From: Tenacibaculum sp.
GTDB taxonomy: Bacteria > Bacteroidota > Bacteroidia > Flavobacteriales > Flavobacteriaceae
Assembly (NCBI GenBank): GCA_018456245.1
Contig: JAGYHQ010000005.1
Coordinates: 1-61,684, forward strand
Length of the DNA: 61,684 nucleotides
Direction of reading: 5' to 3'
A program made the position numbers and the translations under genes. The notes under the pieces are model-generated. The model did no database searches. It worked only from the letters and a program-made list of their open reading frames with translations, and was not told the DNA's origin. Of this stretch, positions 14,996-23,611 are shown piece by piece (within the stretch, counting starts at the first letter, position 1; each line of letters starts with the position of its first letter).

Positions 14996-17434
14996 TTAAA
15001 TTTTTTTCTTCTTTTTATTTACAAAAAACCATATTAGACAGATAAGTACTAACAACACATAAGCTCCAAGTGAAATATTACTTCCTAATTCAATCACGGT
15101 AGGCTCAAATTTAAACTCAATTTTATGTTTTCCTGTGGGAATTTCCATTCCTCGTAATACATAATCCGTTTGATAATATGATGTTTGTTCTCCATCAATA
15201 TAGGCTTTCCAACCGTGTTGATAATAGATTTCAGAAAAAACTGCAAACTCTTTTCCTTTGGTATTCGTTTCATAAACCAAATGATTTAGCTTGTATTTAG
15301 TAAGTTTAATTGTTGCTAAACTATCTGGTTCAACATCAAAATAAAAACGTTTTGCAAACCTTGGTCTTTTTACTATTGCTGTTTCTTTGGTGTTAATTTC
15401 ACTTAATTTTTTCATTTCATCATCTGATGAACTTGCCACCACAACCTCATCAACAAACCACGCATTTCCGTTAGCCTCCGTATTTAATTGCACTTGATTT
15501 GCACCAACAATGACATATTTTACATTAAGCATATTCAAAATTTGCGAATTTTGATTTTCTCCACCAAACTGATAATCAAACAATTCTTGATAGCGTTTCA
15601 TTTTTGCCGCGTGATAACCACCAATAGAATTATGAAAATAGGCTGTTCGTGCCTCATTCATAAAATTAGTTGTAAAATTCGCTACTCGAAAATGCGATTT
15701 ATCTTCCATAATATCTTTATCTATCTGCGTTGCTACAAACGGAACTTGCACTTTTCGTGGCGAAGTAAAATCATCTTTATTCACATATCGCATATCCACA
15801 GAAACCAAATCAAACAGAATTAAAGCACCTAAAACTAACAATAAAGAAACTTTTTTAAGTTTATTTTTTAGGAAGAAAAATAACACTCCTACCGAAAGCA
15901 CTACGAAAATAACTGAACGCAAACTATCCCAAAATAACATTGATTTTCTATCGGAAATCAAGGCATCAACCAAGGCTGGAAGTTGTTGATATTGTGCATC
16001 TCTAATTCCCTCAAAAGTTGAAGACATATAAGCCATTCCAAAGCCTAAAACAACCAATCCTACAAAAGAAATAACCGCATTTTTTAAGGCTTTTTGCTTG
16101 TTTTCGTTTAAAATTTCGGTAGAAAAGAACTCTTTTAAACCTAAAATTCCGAGTAACGGAACGCACAATTCGGCAATCACTTGAATTGATGATACGGCAC
16201 GAAATTTATTGTACAAAGGCACATAATCAATAAAAAAGTCGGTTAAAAAGCCGAAGTTTTTACCCCAACTCAACAAAATTGAGAAAATTGTCGCTGAAAC
16301 AAGCCACCATTTTAATTTTCCTCGCACTAAAAATATTCCTAAAAAGAATAAGAAAAATACAACTGCTCCGATGTAGGCAGGTGCCTCCACAATCGGTTGT
16401 GTTCCCCAATAGGTTAAGACTTGCAAGGCGTATTCTTTGGCTGTTCGTGGGTCGGTATTTTGTGCTAAAACTTTATAAAAATTAGAATTTTCATCTAATT
16501 TTTCAACTGTTCCTCCTCCCATAAAACGAGGGATTAACAAATTAAAGGTTTCTAATTTTCCATAACTATATTCGGTAATGTAATCTTTGTCTAATCCCTT
16601 AGTTACTTGCTTTGGCGAGCCATCAGGATTAAATGTTAATTCTGATTTTCCTCTGTTACTATAATTTGCATATTCGGCAGTTGCCATTAATCGTGTGGCA
16701 TTCATTCCTATTCCGATGAAAATTGCCAATAACAATACGCTAACTTGCTTAAATAATGGCTTTAATTCTTTATTTTTTATAGCATAAATAAGTTCTACAA
16801 TCCCTAAAATTAACAAAATAAACCCAAGATAATAAGTCATTTGCAAGTGGTTAGCGTAAATTTCCAACGCCATTGCAAGTGCTGTAATGACAAATCCTAC
16901 TAAATATTTTTTTCGGAATACATATAAAAATCCTGCTATAACCACTGGCATATAAGCGATTGCGTGTGCTTTGGCATTGTGTCCTGCTCCAAAAATAATG
17001 ATTAAATAAGTAGAAAAACCAAAGGATAACGCACCCAAAATTGCTAATTTCCAATCGGTTTTTAAAGCCATTAAAAGCAAGAAAAATCCTATAAAATATA
17101 AAAATAAATAATCGGCTGGACGTGGTAAAAATCGCAAGGCATTATCTACATATCGCATAAAATCGTTTGGATAATAAGCACTTACTTGATAGGCTGGCAT
17201 TCCACTAAACGCATTACCGAGCCAATAAGGCTCTTCGCCATTGTGCGTATTTCGGTAATCAACAATTTCTTTTGCCATTCCCGAAAATTGTGTGATGTCA
17301 CTTTGTTTTATTTGTTTTCCGCTTAAAACAGGATAAAAATATAAAAGTGAGACAATGGTAAACAAAATTATCCCAAAAATATAGGGAAACAATGAATGAA
17401 ATATATTTTTTTGATTAATCATTTTCATATTCAA
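14996..17434 (-). CDS. YfhO-family large membrane protein (GT-C-like fold)
   Basis: An 812-residue protein with about a dozen transmembrane segments in two blocks and a large extracytoplasmic C-terminal region (about 560-780) before a final membrane helix and a lysine-rich tail. The YfhO/bacterial membrane protein family is related to GT-C glycosyltransferases; Gram-positive YfhO glycosylates lipoteichoic acid. Features that fit are the early PVLSGKQIKQSDITQFSGMA loop containing the acidic residue typical of GT-C enzymes, and the LYNKFRAVS segment near the middle. Its acceptor in a flavobacterium is unknown; a lipid-linked sugar donor is likely. It heads the unit with DUF2157 and GDYXXLXY. 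Confidence 0.8.
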   Translation of the reverse strand: MNMKMINQKNIFHSLFPYIFGIILFTIVSLLYFYPVLSGKQIKQSDITQFSGMAKEIVDYRNTHNGEEPYWLGNAFSGMPAYQVSAYYPNDFMRYVDNALRFLPRPADYLFLYFIGFFLLLMALKTDWKLAILGALSFGFSTYLIIIFGAGHNAKAHAIAYMPVVIAGFLYVFRKKYLVGFVITALAMALEIYANHLQMTYYLGFILLILGIVELIYAIKNKELKPLFKQVSVLLLAIFIGIGMNATRLMATAEYANYSNRGKSELTFNPDGSPKQVTKGLDKDYITEYSYGKLETFNLLIPRFMGGGTVEKLDENSNFYKVLAQNTDPRTAKEYALQVLTYWGTQPIVEAPAYIGAVVFFLFFLGIFLVRGKLKWWLVSATIFSILLSWGKNFGFLTDFFIDYVPLYNKFRAVSSIQVIAELCVPLLGILGLKEFFSTEILNENKQKALKNAVISFVGLVVLGFGMAYMSSTFEGIRDAQYQQLPALVDALISDRKSMLFWDSLRSVIFVVLSVGVLFFFLKNKLKKVSLLLVLGALILFDLVSVDMRYVNKDDFTSPRKVQVPFVATQIDKDIMEDKSHFRVANFTTNFMNEARTAYFHNSIGGYHAAKMKRYQELFDYQFGGENQNSQILNMLNVKYVIVGANQVQLNTEANGNAWFVDEVVVASSSDDEMKKLSEINTKETAIVKRPRFAKRFYFDVEPDSLATIKLTKYKLNHLVYETNTKGKEFAVFSEIYYQHGWKAYIDGEQTSYYQTDYVLRGMEIPTGKHKIEFKFEPTVIELGSNISLGAYVLLVLICLIWFFVNKKKKKI

Positions 17435-17571
17435 ATAATTTTCATCAAAGATAATTGATTTTTTAGAATCTTATAGGTGTTTAAGAAAGCCTATTTTACC
17501 ATAAATATGTTTTTAGGCATATACTACAATAAGAATTAATATATAAAATTCTTAAAGATATTATCTTTCTT

Positions 17572-19245
17572 TTATAAAAAGAAAAGCAAAATAAGTTGAG
17601 GAATAATAACTCTAAGGAGCATAGTCAACGGAAATACAGTGGTGTATTTTACCGCTGGTGTTGGATTGTCACTCGTTTCTTTTGAAAAAGCCAAAGCAGT
17701 AGCCGAAGTAACCGAACCTGATAACAATCCGACCAAAGTAAAGTAATTTAATTTAAAGTACCATCGTCCAATGATACCCACAATAAGAAGAGGGAGTATT
17801 GTTATAATTGCACCGTAAAGTATCCAAACATAACCTCCATCTAACAGTATGCTAACAAAGTTTTTACCTGCTGAAAGCCCTACACAAACAAGAAACATTG
17901 CAATACCTATTTCACGAAACATTAATGTAGTACTGGCAGGATTATAAATAATGATTTTATACCTTGCACCAAAATTACTTATAAAAATTGATGAAATTAA
18001 AACACCTCCAGAAATACCTAATTTCATTGCCTGTGGCACACCTGGTATGGTAAAGGAAATACTACCTAAAATCACTCCCAAAGCAACACATAAAAAAATA
18101 TTAAATAAATTAGGAGTATCAAGTGTTTTAAGTGAATTTCCAAGTACTTCTTTTACTCTCATCAAGGCTTTTTCCTCTCCAACAACGGTTACTCTATCTC
18201 CAATTTGTATTTTTAAATTAGGAGTTGCAATAATATTTAATCCCGCACGATTAATACGACTAATATTTACTCTATAAAGATTTCTCAAATTAAGTTGTCT
18301 AATGGTTTTTCCATTAATATTTGGTTGTGAAACGATAAGACGGCGTGATACAATTTGCGAATTGAGTTTTGCCCAATCCTTGTGGGTCATTTCTATTCTA
18401 TTTCCAATTAAAGTAGTAATAACACCTATATTTTCTTCATTAGAAACTATTAAAATTTTATCATTTTCATTTAAGATTGTCTCAGATTTAACCATCTCTA
18501 TTTGCCCCGTATTAAAATACTGTATACGAGAAATAACAAAACTACCTTTAATAATGCTCTGTATATCTACAATATTTTTTCCAAATATTTGAGGATTTAC
18601 AACTTCCAATGAATATACCTTGGCCTCTATACGATTTGAATTTTGAGCCTTAAGTAACTCTTCTTCTTCTTGCTTATAATTAATTTTGAAAATCCAACGA
18701 ATTAATCCAAAAACTATAATAATTCCGGTAATAGCCATTGGATAAGCTACAGCATATCCCATTGCAATAGAAGAATTACTATGTCCTATAATAGATTTAT
18801 AGGTTTCTTGTGCTGCTCCTAATCCTGGGGTATTGGTTACTGCTCCAGACATTATTCCTACCATAACTTCAATAGGTGTGCCACTAATAATATGAATAAG
18901 ATAGGTAATAATAACACCTAAAAAAACGACAGATACTGCAAGAATATTGAGTGTAATTCCTCCTTCCTTAAAGGAAGCAAAAAAACTAGGCCCTACTTGC
19001 ATTCCTATTGCATAGATAAACATTACCATCGAGGCTTGTTTAATGAATTGCAGTGTCGGCATATCAATCTCAAGCCCCAAATGCCCAAAGAAAATACCTG
19101 CAAATAAAACCCAAGCTACCCCTAGTGAAACACCAAATATTTTAATTCTCCCCAAAACAATTCCAACACAAAGAATAAGAGATAAAATAAGAATTGTATG
19201 TGCTACACTACCTGTAGAACTGAATAGCTCGTATAAAGAACCCAT
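17572..19245 (-). CDS. AspT/YidE/YbjL-type putative transporter with two RCK_C domains
   Basis: A 557-residue inner-membrane protein. An N-terminal set of about five to six hydrophobic segments (to residue 185) includes AVTNTPGLGAAQE, the conserved re-entrant-like motif of this family. Two TrkA-C/RCK_C domains follow at about 205-280 and 295-366. A second membrane block closes the protein and holds the mirrored motif SGSVTSATALAF. This AspT fold covers aspartate-alanine exchange and uncharacterised YidE/YbjL proteins; substrate cannot be assigned. It has its own TAnnTTTG element and stands alone. Confidence 0.88.
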   Translation of the reverse strand: MGSLYELFSSTGSVAHTILILSLILCVGIVLGRIKIFGVSLGVAWVLFAGIFFGHLGLEIDMPTLQFIKQASMVMFIYAIGMQVGPSFFASFKEGGITLNILAVSVVFLGVIITYLIHIISGTPIEVMVGIMSGAVTNTPGLGAAQETYKSIIGHSNSSIAMGYAVAYPMAITGIIIVFGLIRWIFKINYKQEEEELLKAQNSNRIEAKVYSLEVVNPQIFGKNIVDIQSIIKGSFVISRIQYFNTGQIEMVKSETILNENDKILIVSNEENIGVITTLIGNRIEMTHKDWAKLNSQIVSRRLIVSQPNINGKTIRQLNLRNLYRVNISRINRAGLNIIATPNLKIQIGDRVTVVGEEKALMRVKEVLGNSLKTLDTPNLFNIFLCVALGVILGSISFTIPGVPQAMKLGISGGVLISSIFISNFGARYKIIIYNPASTTLMFREIGIAMFLVCVGLSAGKNFVSILLDGGYVWILYGAIITILPLLIVGIIGRWYFKLNYFTLVGLLSGSVTSATALAFSKETSDNPTPAVKYTTVFPLTMLLRVIIPQLILLFFL

Positions 19246-19284
19246 AATTTTTTGTCTAAAAATAAATGACTATTTTTTGGGTCA

Positions 19285-19292
19285 CAAATGTA
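19285..19292 (-). promoter_or_regulatory. TAnnTTTG -7 element upstream of the AspT-like gene
   Basis: On the minus strand TACATTTG lies 40 bases before the ATG at 19245. No TTG is visible at the right -33 spacing. Confidence 0.45.
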
Positions 19293-19400
19293 TAAAATAA
19301 TTACTGTTTAAAATGAAAATAACTAAAAAACATAGCCTTAAAATAACAATATTATAACCGATAGCACACCACAAAACATGTTGTTATAAAAAATATTTTA

Positions 19401-19652
19401 TCACTCAACCTCTTCAAAATCAACATATTCACCCACATCATTATTTGATTTATTAATGTTATTTGGCTTTTTATCAATAACCACTTCCCCTTCTTTTACC
19501 TCTGGTTGTTGATTATTTTGATATTGCTGTTGTGCTTTTTGTTGCATTTTATCAACTGCTTTCTTAATTAAATAAGGAGCAAATATTCGTATTAATACTT
19601 TTACTACATAGTAAATTAAAACTATATACAATAATGTTTTTAAAAAAACCAT
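19401..19652 (-). CDS. DUF4834 family small membrane protein
   Basis: An 83-residue protein with one N-terminal membrane segment (LKTLLYIVLIYYVVKVLIRIF), a Lys/Gln-rich amphipathic stretch and a conserved acidic tail ending VDFEEVE. This matches DUF4834, a Bacteroidota-only family of unknown function. The ATG at 19652 gives the hydrophobic segment right at the N-terminus. The tail resembles the extreme C-terminus of DnaK in this window (VDFEEVK), which is curious but may be coincidence. It is transcribed alone, divergent from the outer-membrane protein gene at 19790. Confidence 0.8.
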   Translation of the reverse strand: MVFLKTLLYIVLIYYVVKVLIRIFAPYLIKKAVDKMQQKAQQQYQNNQQPEVKEGEVVIDKKPNNINKSNNDVGEYVDFEEVE

Positions 19653-19789
19653 AAATTACGCTTGTTTTATTAATTATACTGTAAAAAACAATTCAAAAGT
19701 AACAATTTGAAATAAATTGATACGTTAATAGTTTAATAAATATAAATTATTATTTTTACTTTTTTATAAAAAGCTATAATCACTTTACA

Positions 19790-20926
19790 ATGTTTAAGAA
19801 GTTTGTTATTTTATTTTTAATCTGTTTTCCCTTTTTAATGAAAGCCCAGTATACTGAAATTATAAATTCTAATCGCCCCGGGTTCTCTGAAAGTCCGTTT
19901 AGTGTTGGTACAGGAATTTATCAATTTGAAACTAGCTTATTTCTAAGAAAAGACAAAAGTGTTCCTATTTTTAGCAACCCTCAATCTTTAGGTATAAATT
20001 TTCATTTTAGAACAAGCTTTTTATTTGAAAGATTAGAACTTAATGTTACAACATCATTACAAAATGATAGAATTTCATTTAAAAATGTATTTGAATCTTA
20101 TAAAACAGAAACAGGTTTAGGAACACTTACTTTGGCTGCTAAATATTTAGTTTACAAACCTAAATATACTGATAAAACCAAAGAAATTAGAAGTTGGAAA
20201 AAACGTTTTTCTTTTGATTATAGACGACTAATCCCTAACATAGCAGTTTATGCTGGATATAATTTAGGAAACACTTTAAACAATCCTCATAAACACGGTG
20301 GAAACACTAAAAAATTAGGAATTCTTTTACAAAATAATTTTTCAAATCAATTTAATGTAATTACCAATTTTTATTACAATTATATGGGTAGCAAAACCCC
20401 TGAATATTCTTACGTAATAACGGGTACATATAGTTTTAATGAAAAATGGTCAGTCTTTATAGAACATCAAGCTATGTTCAGTAAAATTGAAAAACATAAT
20501 AACATAGGTGCTGGAGTTACCTACTTGTTTAATGATAATTTACAATTTAATACAAATTTTCGTGAAAATTTCAGAAATGAAACAACAGGGTATTATGCAG
20601 GTATTGGAGTTTCATACCGTATAGACAAACATATTGATGACTACGTAGAAACCAAAGATTTTAATGAATTTGGTGAAAGAATTATAAAAAAAGAAACTCA
20701 CAATAAAGGTTTCTGGGATAAGTTATTTGATAGTGATAAAAAAGAGAAAACTAAAAAACTATCAAAAAAAGAAAAACGTAAAAAAGAAAAAATTGAGTTA
20801 AAGAAAAAGAAGGAAGCAGAAAAAAGATTAGAAAAAGATTTAGAAAGACAACAAAAAGAATTAGACGAGTTAGACGAAGAATTGAGAAGATTAGACGAAG
20901 CCTTAAAAAAAGAAAATAAAGATTAA
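19790..20926 (+). CDS. Outer-membrane transporter-like beta-barrel protein with charged C-terminal coil
   Basis: A 378-residue exported protein. The signal peptide covers residues 1-19 (ending MKAQ). The following SNRPGFSESPFSVGTGIYQF pattern is the start typical of the Bacteroidota transporter/phenol-degradation MetA-like barrel group, and alternating amphipathic strands run to about residue 285. The last 70 residues are an extremely charged Lys/Glu coiled coil (from about 310), unusual for a barrel and presumably periplasmic. It begins a run with the acetyltransferase-like gene (22-base gap) and rsmE. No ligand can be assigned. Confidence 0.7.
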   Translation: MFKKFVILFLICFPFLMKAQYTEIINSNRPGFSESPFSVGTGIYQFETSLFLRKDKSVPIFSNPQSLGINFHFRTSFLFERLELNVTTSLQNDRISFKNVFESYKTETGLGTLTLAAKYLVYKPKYTDKTKEIRSWKKRFSFDYRRLIPNIAVYAGYNLGNTLNNPHKHGGNTKKLGILLQNNFSNQFNVITNFYYNYMGSKTPEYSYVITGTYSFNEKWSVFIEHQAMFSKIEKHNNIGAGVTYLFNDNLQFNTNFRENFRNETTGYYAGIGVSYRIDKHIDDYVETKDFNEFGERIIKKETHNKGFWDKLFDSDKKEKTKKLSKKEKRKKEKIELKKKKEAEKRLEKDLERQQKELDELDEELRRLDEALKKENKD

Positions 20927-20947
20927 TATTTATCAGAAATAAACATT

Positions 20948-22066
20948 ATGATTAAATTAGAAGAAGTAAAAAATGAAAAAGAATTAAAAGAGTTTGTTAA
21001 ATTTCCTTTTTCACTTTATAAAAATAACAAATGTTGGGTTCCACCTTTAATAAAAGATGAAATTAAAAGTTTTAAAAAAGATAAAAATCCTGTATTTAAA
21101 AATGTAGATGCACGTATTTTTGTTGCTAAAAGAAACAATGAAATTGTTGGTAGAATTGTAGCAATTATAAATCATAACGAAGTTGAAAAACAAGGAATTG
21201 AAAAAATGCGTTTCGGCTGGTTTGATGTTATTGATGATATAAAAGTTTCTGAAGCTCTAATAAATAAAGTAAAAGAAATAGGAAAAGAAAATAATCTTGA
21301 ATTTATTGAAGGACCTGTAGGTTTTAACAACCTTGATAAAACAGGAGTTTTAGTTGAAGGTTTTGACCACATAGGAACAATGATTACTTGGTATAATCAC
21401 CCTTATTATAAAGACCATTTAGAACAACTAGGTTTTGTAAAAGAAAAAGAATATATTGAAAATAAGTTCAATTTTAAAGATGTTGAAATTGATTATTACA
21501 AGGAAGTTTCAAGAAAAATAAAAGAAGAACTTGAATTAACGCCTAAGAACTTTACATCATCAAAAGAAATTATGCCTTATGTTGATGAAATGTTTGAGGT
21601 TTTTAGTGAAACTTACTCAAAACTATCAACTTTTGTACCTATTTCTGATAAGCAAATTCAACATTTTAAAAAGAAATATATTAAACTTTTAAATCCTGAA
21701 TTTATAAAATTTATTTTTGATAAAAATGGCAGAATAATATCATTTGCAATTGTAATGCCTTCTTTTTCAAAAGCATTACAAAAAGCTAATGGAAAATTAT
21801 TTCCTTTTGGATTTATTCATCTTTTAAGAGCAAAAAAAGTATCTAAAGACGTAATTTTTTATTTAATAGGAATAAAAACTGAATATCAAAGCAAAGGTCT
21901 TACTTCAATTATTTTTGAAGAGTATTATAATACTTTCTTAGAAAAAGGAGTTGAAACTTGTATAAATACCCCTATGCTTGCCGATAATAAAAAAATACAA
22001 AATATTTGGAAGCCTTTTAAACCAGTAATTCACAAACGTAGAAGAACTTATAGATTAGACCTTTAA
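20948..22066 (+). CDS. GNAT-like acetyltransferase family protein
   Basis: A 372-residue soluble protein. The N-terminal part begins with a helix followed by CWVPPLIKDEIKSF and the acetyltransferase-like strand ARIFVAKRNNEIVGRIVAI (about 58-76). The C-terminal part repeats a GNAT-type core (IISFAIVMPSF, then GIKTEYQSKGLTSIIFEEYY near 316-335, resembling the acetyl-CoA loop). Proteins of this form are annotated as N-acetyltransferases in flavobacteria, but I know of no characterised member. It starts 21 bases after the barrel gene and ends 3 bases before rsmE, so the three are probably cotranscribed. Confidence 0.72.
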   Translation: MIKLEEVKNEKELKEFVKFPFSLYKNNKCWVPPLIKDEIKSFKKDKNPVFKNVDARIFVAKRNNEIVGRIVAIINHNEVEKQGIEKMRFGWFDVIDDIKVSEALINKVKEIGKENNLEFIEGPVGFNNLDKTGVLVEGFDHIGTMITWYNHPYYKDHLEQLGFVKEKEYIENKFNFKDVEIDYYKEVSRKIKEELELTPKNFTSSKEIMPYVDEMFEVFSETYSKLSTFVPISDKQIQHFKKKYIKLLNPEFIKFIFDKNGRIISFAIVMPSFSKALQKANGKLFPFGFIHLLRAKKVSKDVIFYLIGIKTEYQSKGLTSIIFEEYYNTFLEKGVETCINTPMLADNKKIQNIWKPFKPVIHKRRRTYRLDL

Positions 22067-22069
22067 GAT

Positions 22070-22777
22070 ATGCAACTTTTTTACAATGAAAATATAAATA
22101 CTTCAACTAAAGAGGTAGTTTTTAACAAAGACGAAAGTCGTCATATAGTTCGGGTTCTACGAAAAAAAGAAGGAGATGTTCTACATATAACCAATGGGAA
22201 AGGTTTTTTATTTTTTACCAAAATAACATTTGCTAATGATAAAAAATGTATTTCTACTGTTATAAACTATGAAGAAAAAAGTAAAGAATGGAATTACAAC
22301 CTTCATATTGCAATTGCCCCAACAAAAAATATTACTCGTTTAGAATGGTTTTTAGAAAAAGCAACAGAAATAGGAATTGATGAAATTACACTAATTATCT
22401 GCCAAAATTCAGAAAGAAAAGTTGTAAAAACTGAAAGACTTGAGAAAATAATTCTGTCAGCAATGAAACAGTCTTTAAAATTCACAAAACCAAAATTAAA
22501 CGAGCCTGTTAATTTTTCAGATTTTTTAAATAAAACTTCTAATGAAAATATTTTTATTGCACATTGTGAAAAGGCTGAGAAAAAATCTTTAAAATCAATT
22601 AATTTAAATGATAGTTATACAATCTTAATTGGTCCTGAAGGAGATTTTTCAAAAGATGAAATTAATTTAGCAAACTCCAAAAATATAGTTCCTATTACCC
22701 TTGGTAAAAGCAGGTTACGTACTGAAACTGCTGGTTTAGTAGCTGTACAAAATGTTTATTTTCTAAATAGTGATTAG
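22070..22777 (+). CDS. rsmE: 16S rRNA (uracil(1498)-N(3))-methyltransferase
   Basis: A 235-residue SPOUT methyltransferase of full length. The N-terminal PUA-like domain has HIVRVLRKKEGD at 25-36. The SPOUT trefoil knot is marked by ILIGPEGDFSKDE at 185-197 and LGKSRLRTETAG at 211-222, where S-adenosylmethionine binds. It methylates U1498 of 16S rRNA in the decoding region. ATG at 22070 follows the previous stop by 3 bases. After the gene I see only a weak 5-bp hairpin (22825-22838) before the convergent hypothetical gene. Confidence 0.95.
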   Translation: MQLFYNENINTSTKEVVFNKDESRHIVRVLRKKEGDVLHITNGKGFLFFTKITFANDKKCISTVINYEEKSKEWNYNLHIAIAPTKNITRLEWFLEKATEIGIDEITLIICQNSERKVVKTERLEKIILSAMKQSLKFTKPKLNEPVNFSDFLNKTSNENIFIAHCEKAEKKSLKSINLNDSYTILIGPEGDFSKDEINLANSKNIVPITLGKSRLRTETAGLVAVQNVYFLNSD

Positions 22778-22851
22778 TATTATTAAGTACCTTAATTACA
22801 GTTTAATAGTTGGTCAATAAAAAAGTAGTTTTTACTACAAATAATTTGGTA

Positions 22852-23520
22852 TTACTTCAAAATAATGTCATTTTCTCTTAAATATAGATTGTTATTTATA
22901 TCCTTTAAAACTTTTTCTGTTATCCAAAAATTAGGTTTTATTTCTATTCCATTCCTTATAGCTTTTACCCTTCTACTTATTTTTTTAATCTTTTTAACTA
23001 TTTCAGAATAAAGTTCGTAAGTTTTAAATTCATCTAACTTAATAATTTTATTATCGTCTAAACAAATAATTTCTTTTGGGTAAGAAATTTGAAGTCCTAA
23101 ATCTGATTTTCCTGTATTATCACAATACGCAGTAGTTAATTTATCTTTTGGGTAAGCCATAAAACTAAAAGTACCAATATTAACCATAAATTCTGATATT
23201 AAAACCCTTTTAAATTTCTTAATCTTATTGCCTTCTTCTATTTCAAAAGGTTCAAGTTCTATTAAATTAAGGTTATTAGTCAACCGAGTAACAATAATTA
23301 TTTTCTTATCATTACCTAAATCTTTACCTGATATTACTTTTTCATAAAACTCCCCATATTCTTTAAATATTGATGTATTATCAATATCTGTCAATTTATA
23401 ATCTATACTAACCCTAGTACTTGGTATTATAAAATAATTTAACTCCTTAAAGATATTTTCAAGCTCCGTTGGGTGGACTATAAAATTAAATTTCGTCCAT
23501 TTTTTAGCATAATATTTCAT
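22852..23520 (-). CDS. Hypothetical protein, 222 residues
   Basis: I do not recognise this protein. It has no signal peptide or membrane segment, is rich in Lys, Ile and Asn, and appears as a mixed alpha/beta soluble protein. Fairly distinctive pieces are YYAKKWTKFNFIVHPTELEN at the start, a hydrophobic EFMVNIGTFSFMAYP in the middle, and a basic helix KIKKISRRVKAIRNGIEI near 188-205. The frame is long, uninterrupted, and does not lie opposite another gene, so it is probably real. It is convergent with rsmE and divergent from lepB, alone on its strand, the position of an inserted accessory gene. Confidence 0.6.
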   Translation of the reverse strand: MKYYAKKWTKFNFIVHPTELENIFKELNYFIIPSTRVSIDYKLTDIDNTSIFKEYGEFYEKVISGKDLGNDKKIIIVTRLTNNLNLIELEPFEIEEGNKIKKFKRVLISEFMVNIGTFSFMAYPKDKLTTAYCDNTGKSDLGLQISYPKEIICLDDNKIIKLDEFKTYELYSEIVKKIKKISRRVKAIRNGIEIKPNFWITEKVLKDINNNLYLRENDIILK

Positions 23521-23579
23521 AATTCAAATTTAACAGTTTTACTGTATTCATCAAATGCTAAAACTATAAATTATTTTCA

Positions 23580-23587
23580 TACTTTTG
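23580..23587 (+). promoter_or_regulatory. TAnnTTTG -7 element upstream of lepB
   Basis: TACTTTTG is 24 bases before the lepB ATG at 23612. The -33 half is not evident. Confidence 0.45.
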
Positions 23588-23611
23588 TACATTTAAAATA
23601 ATACGCAAAAT

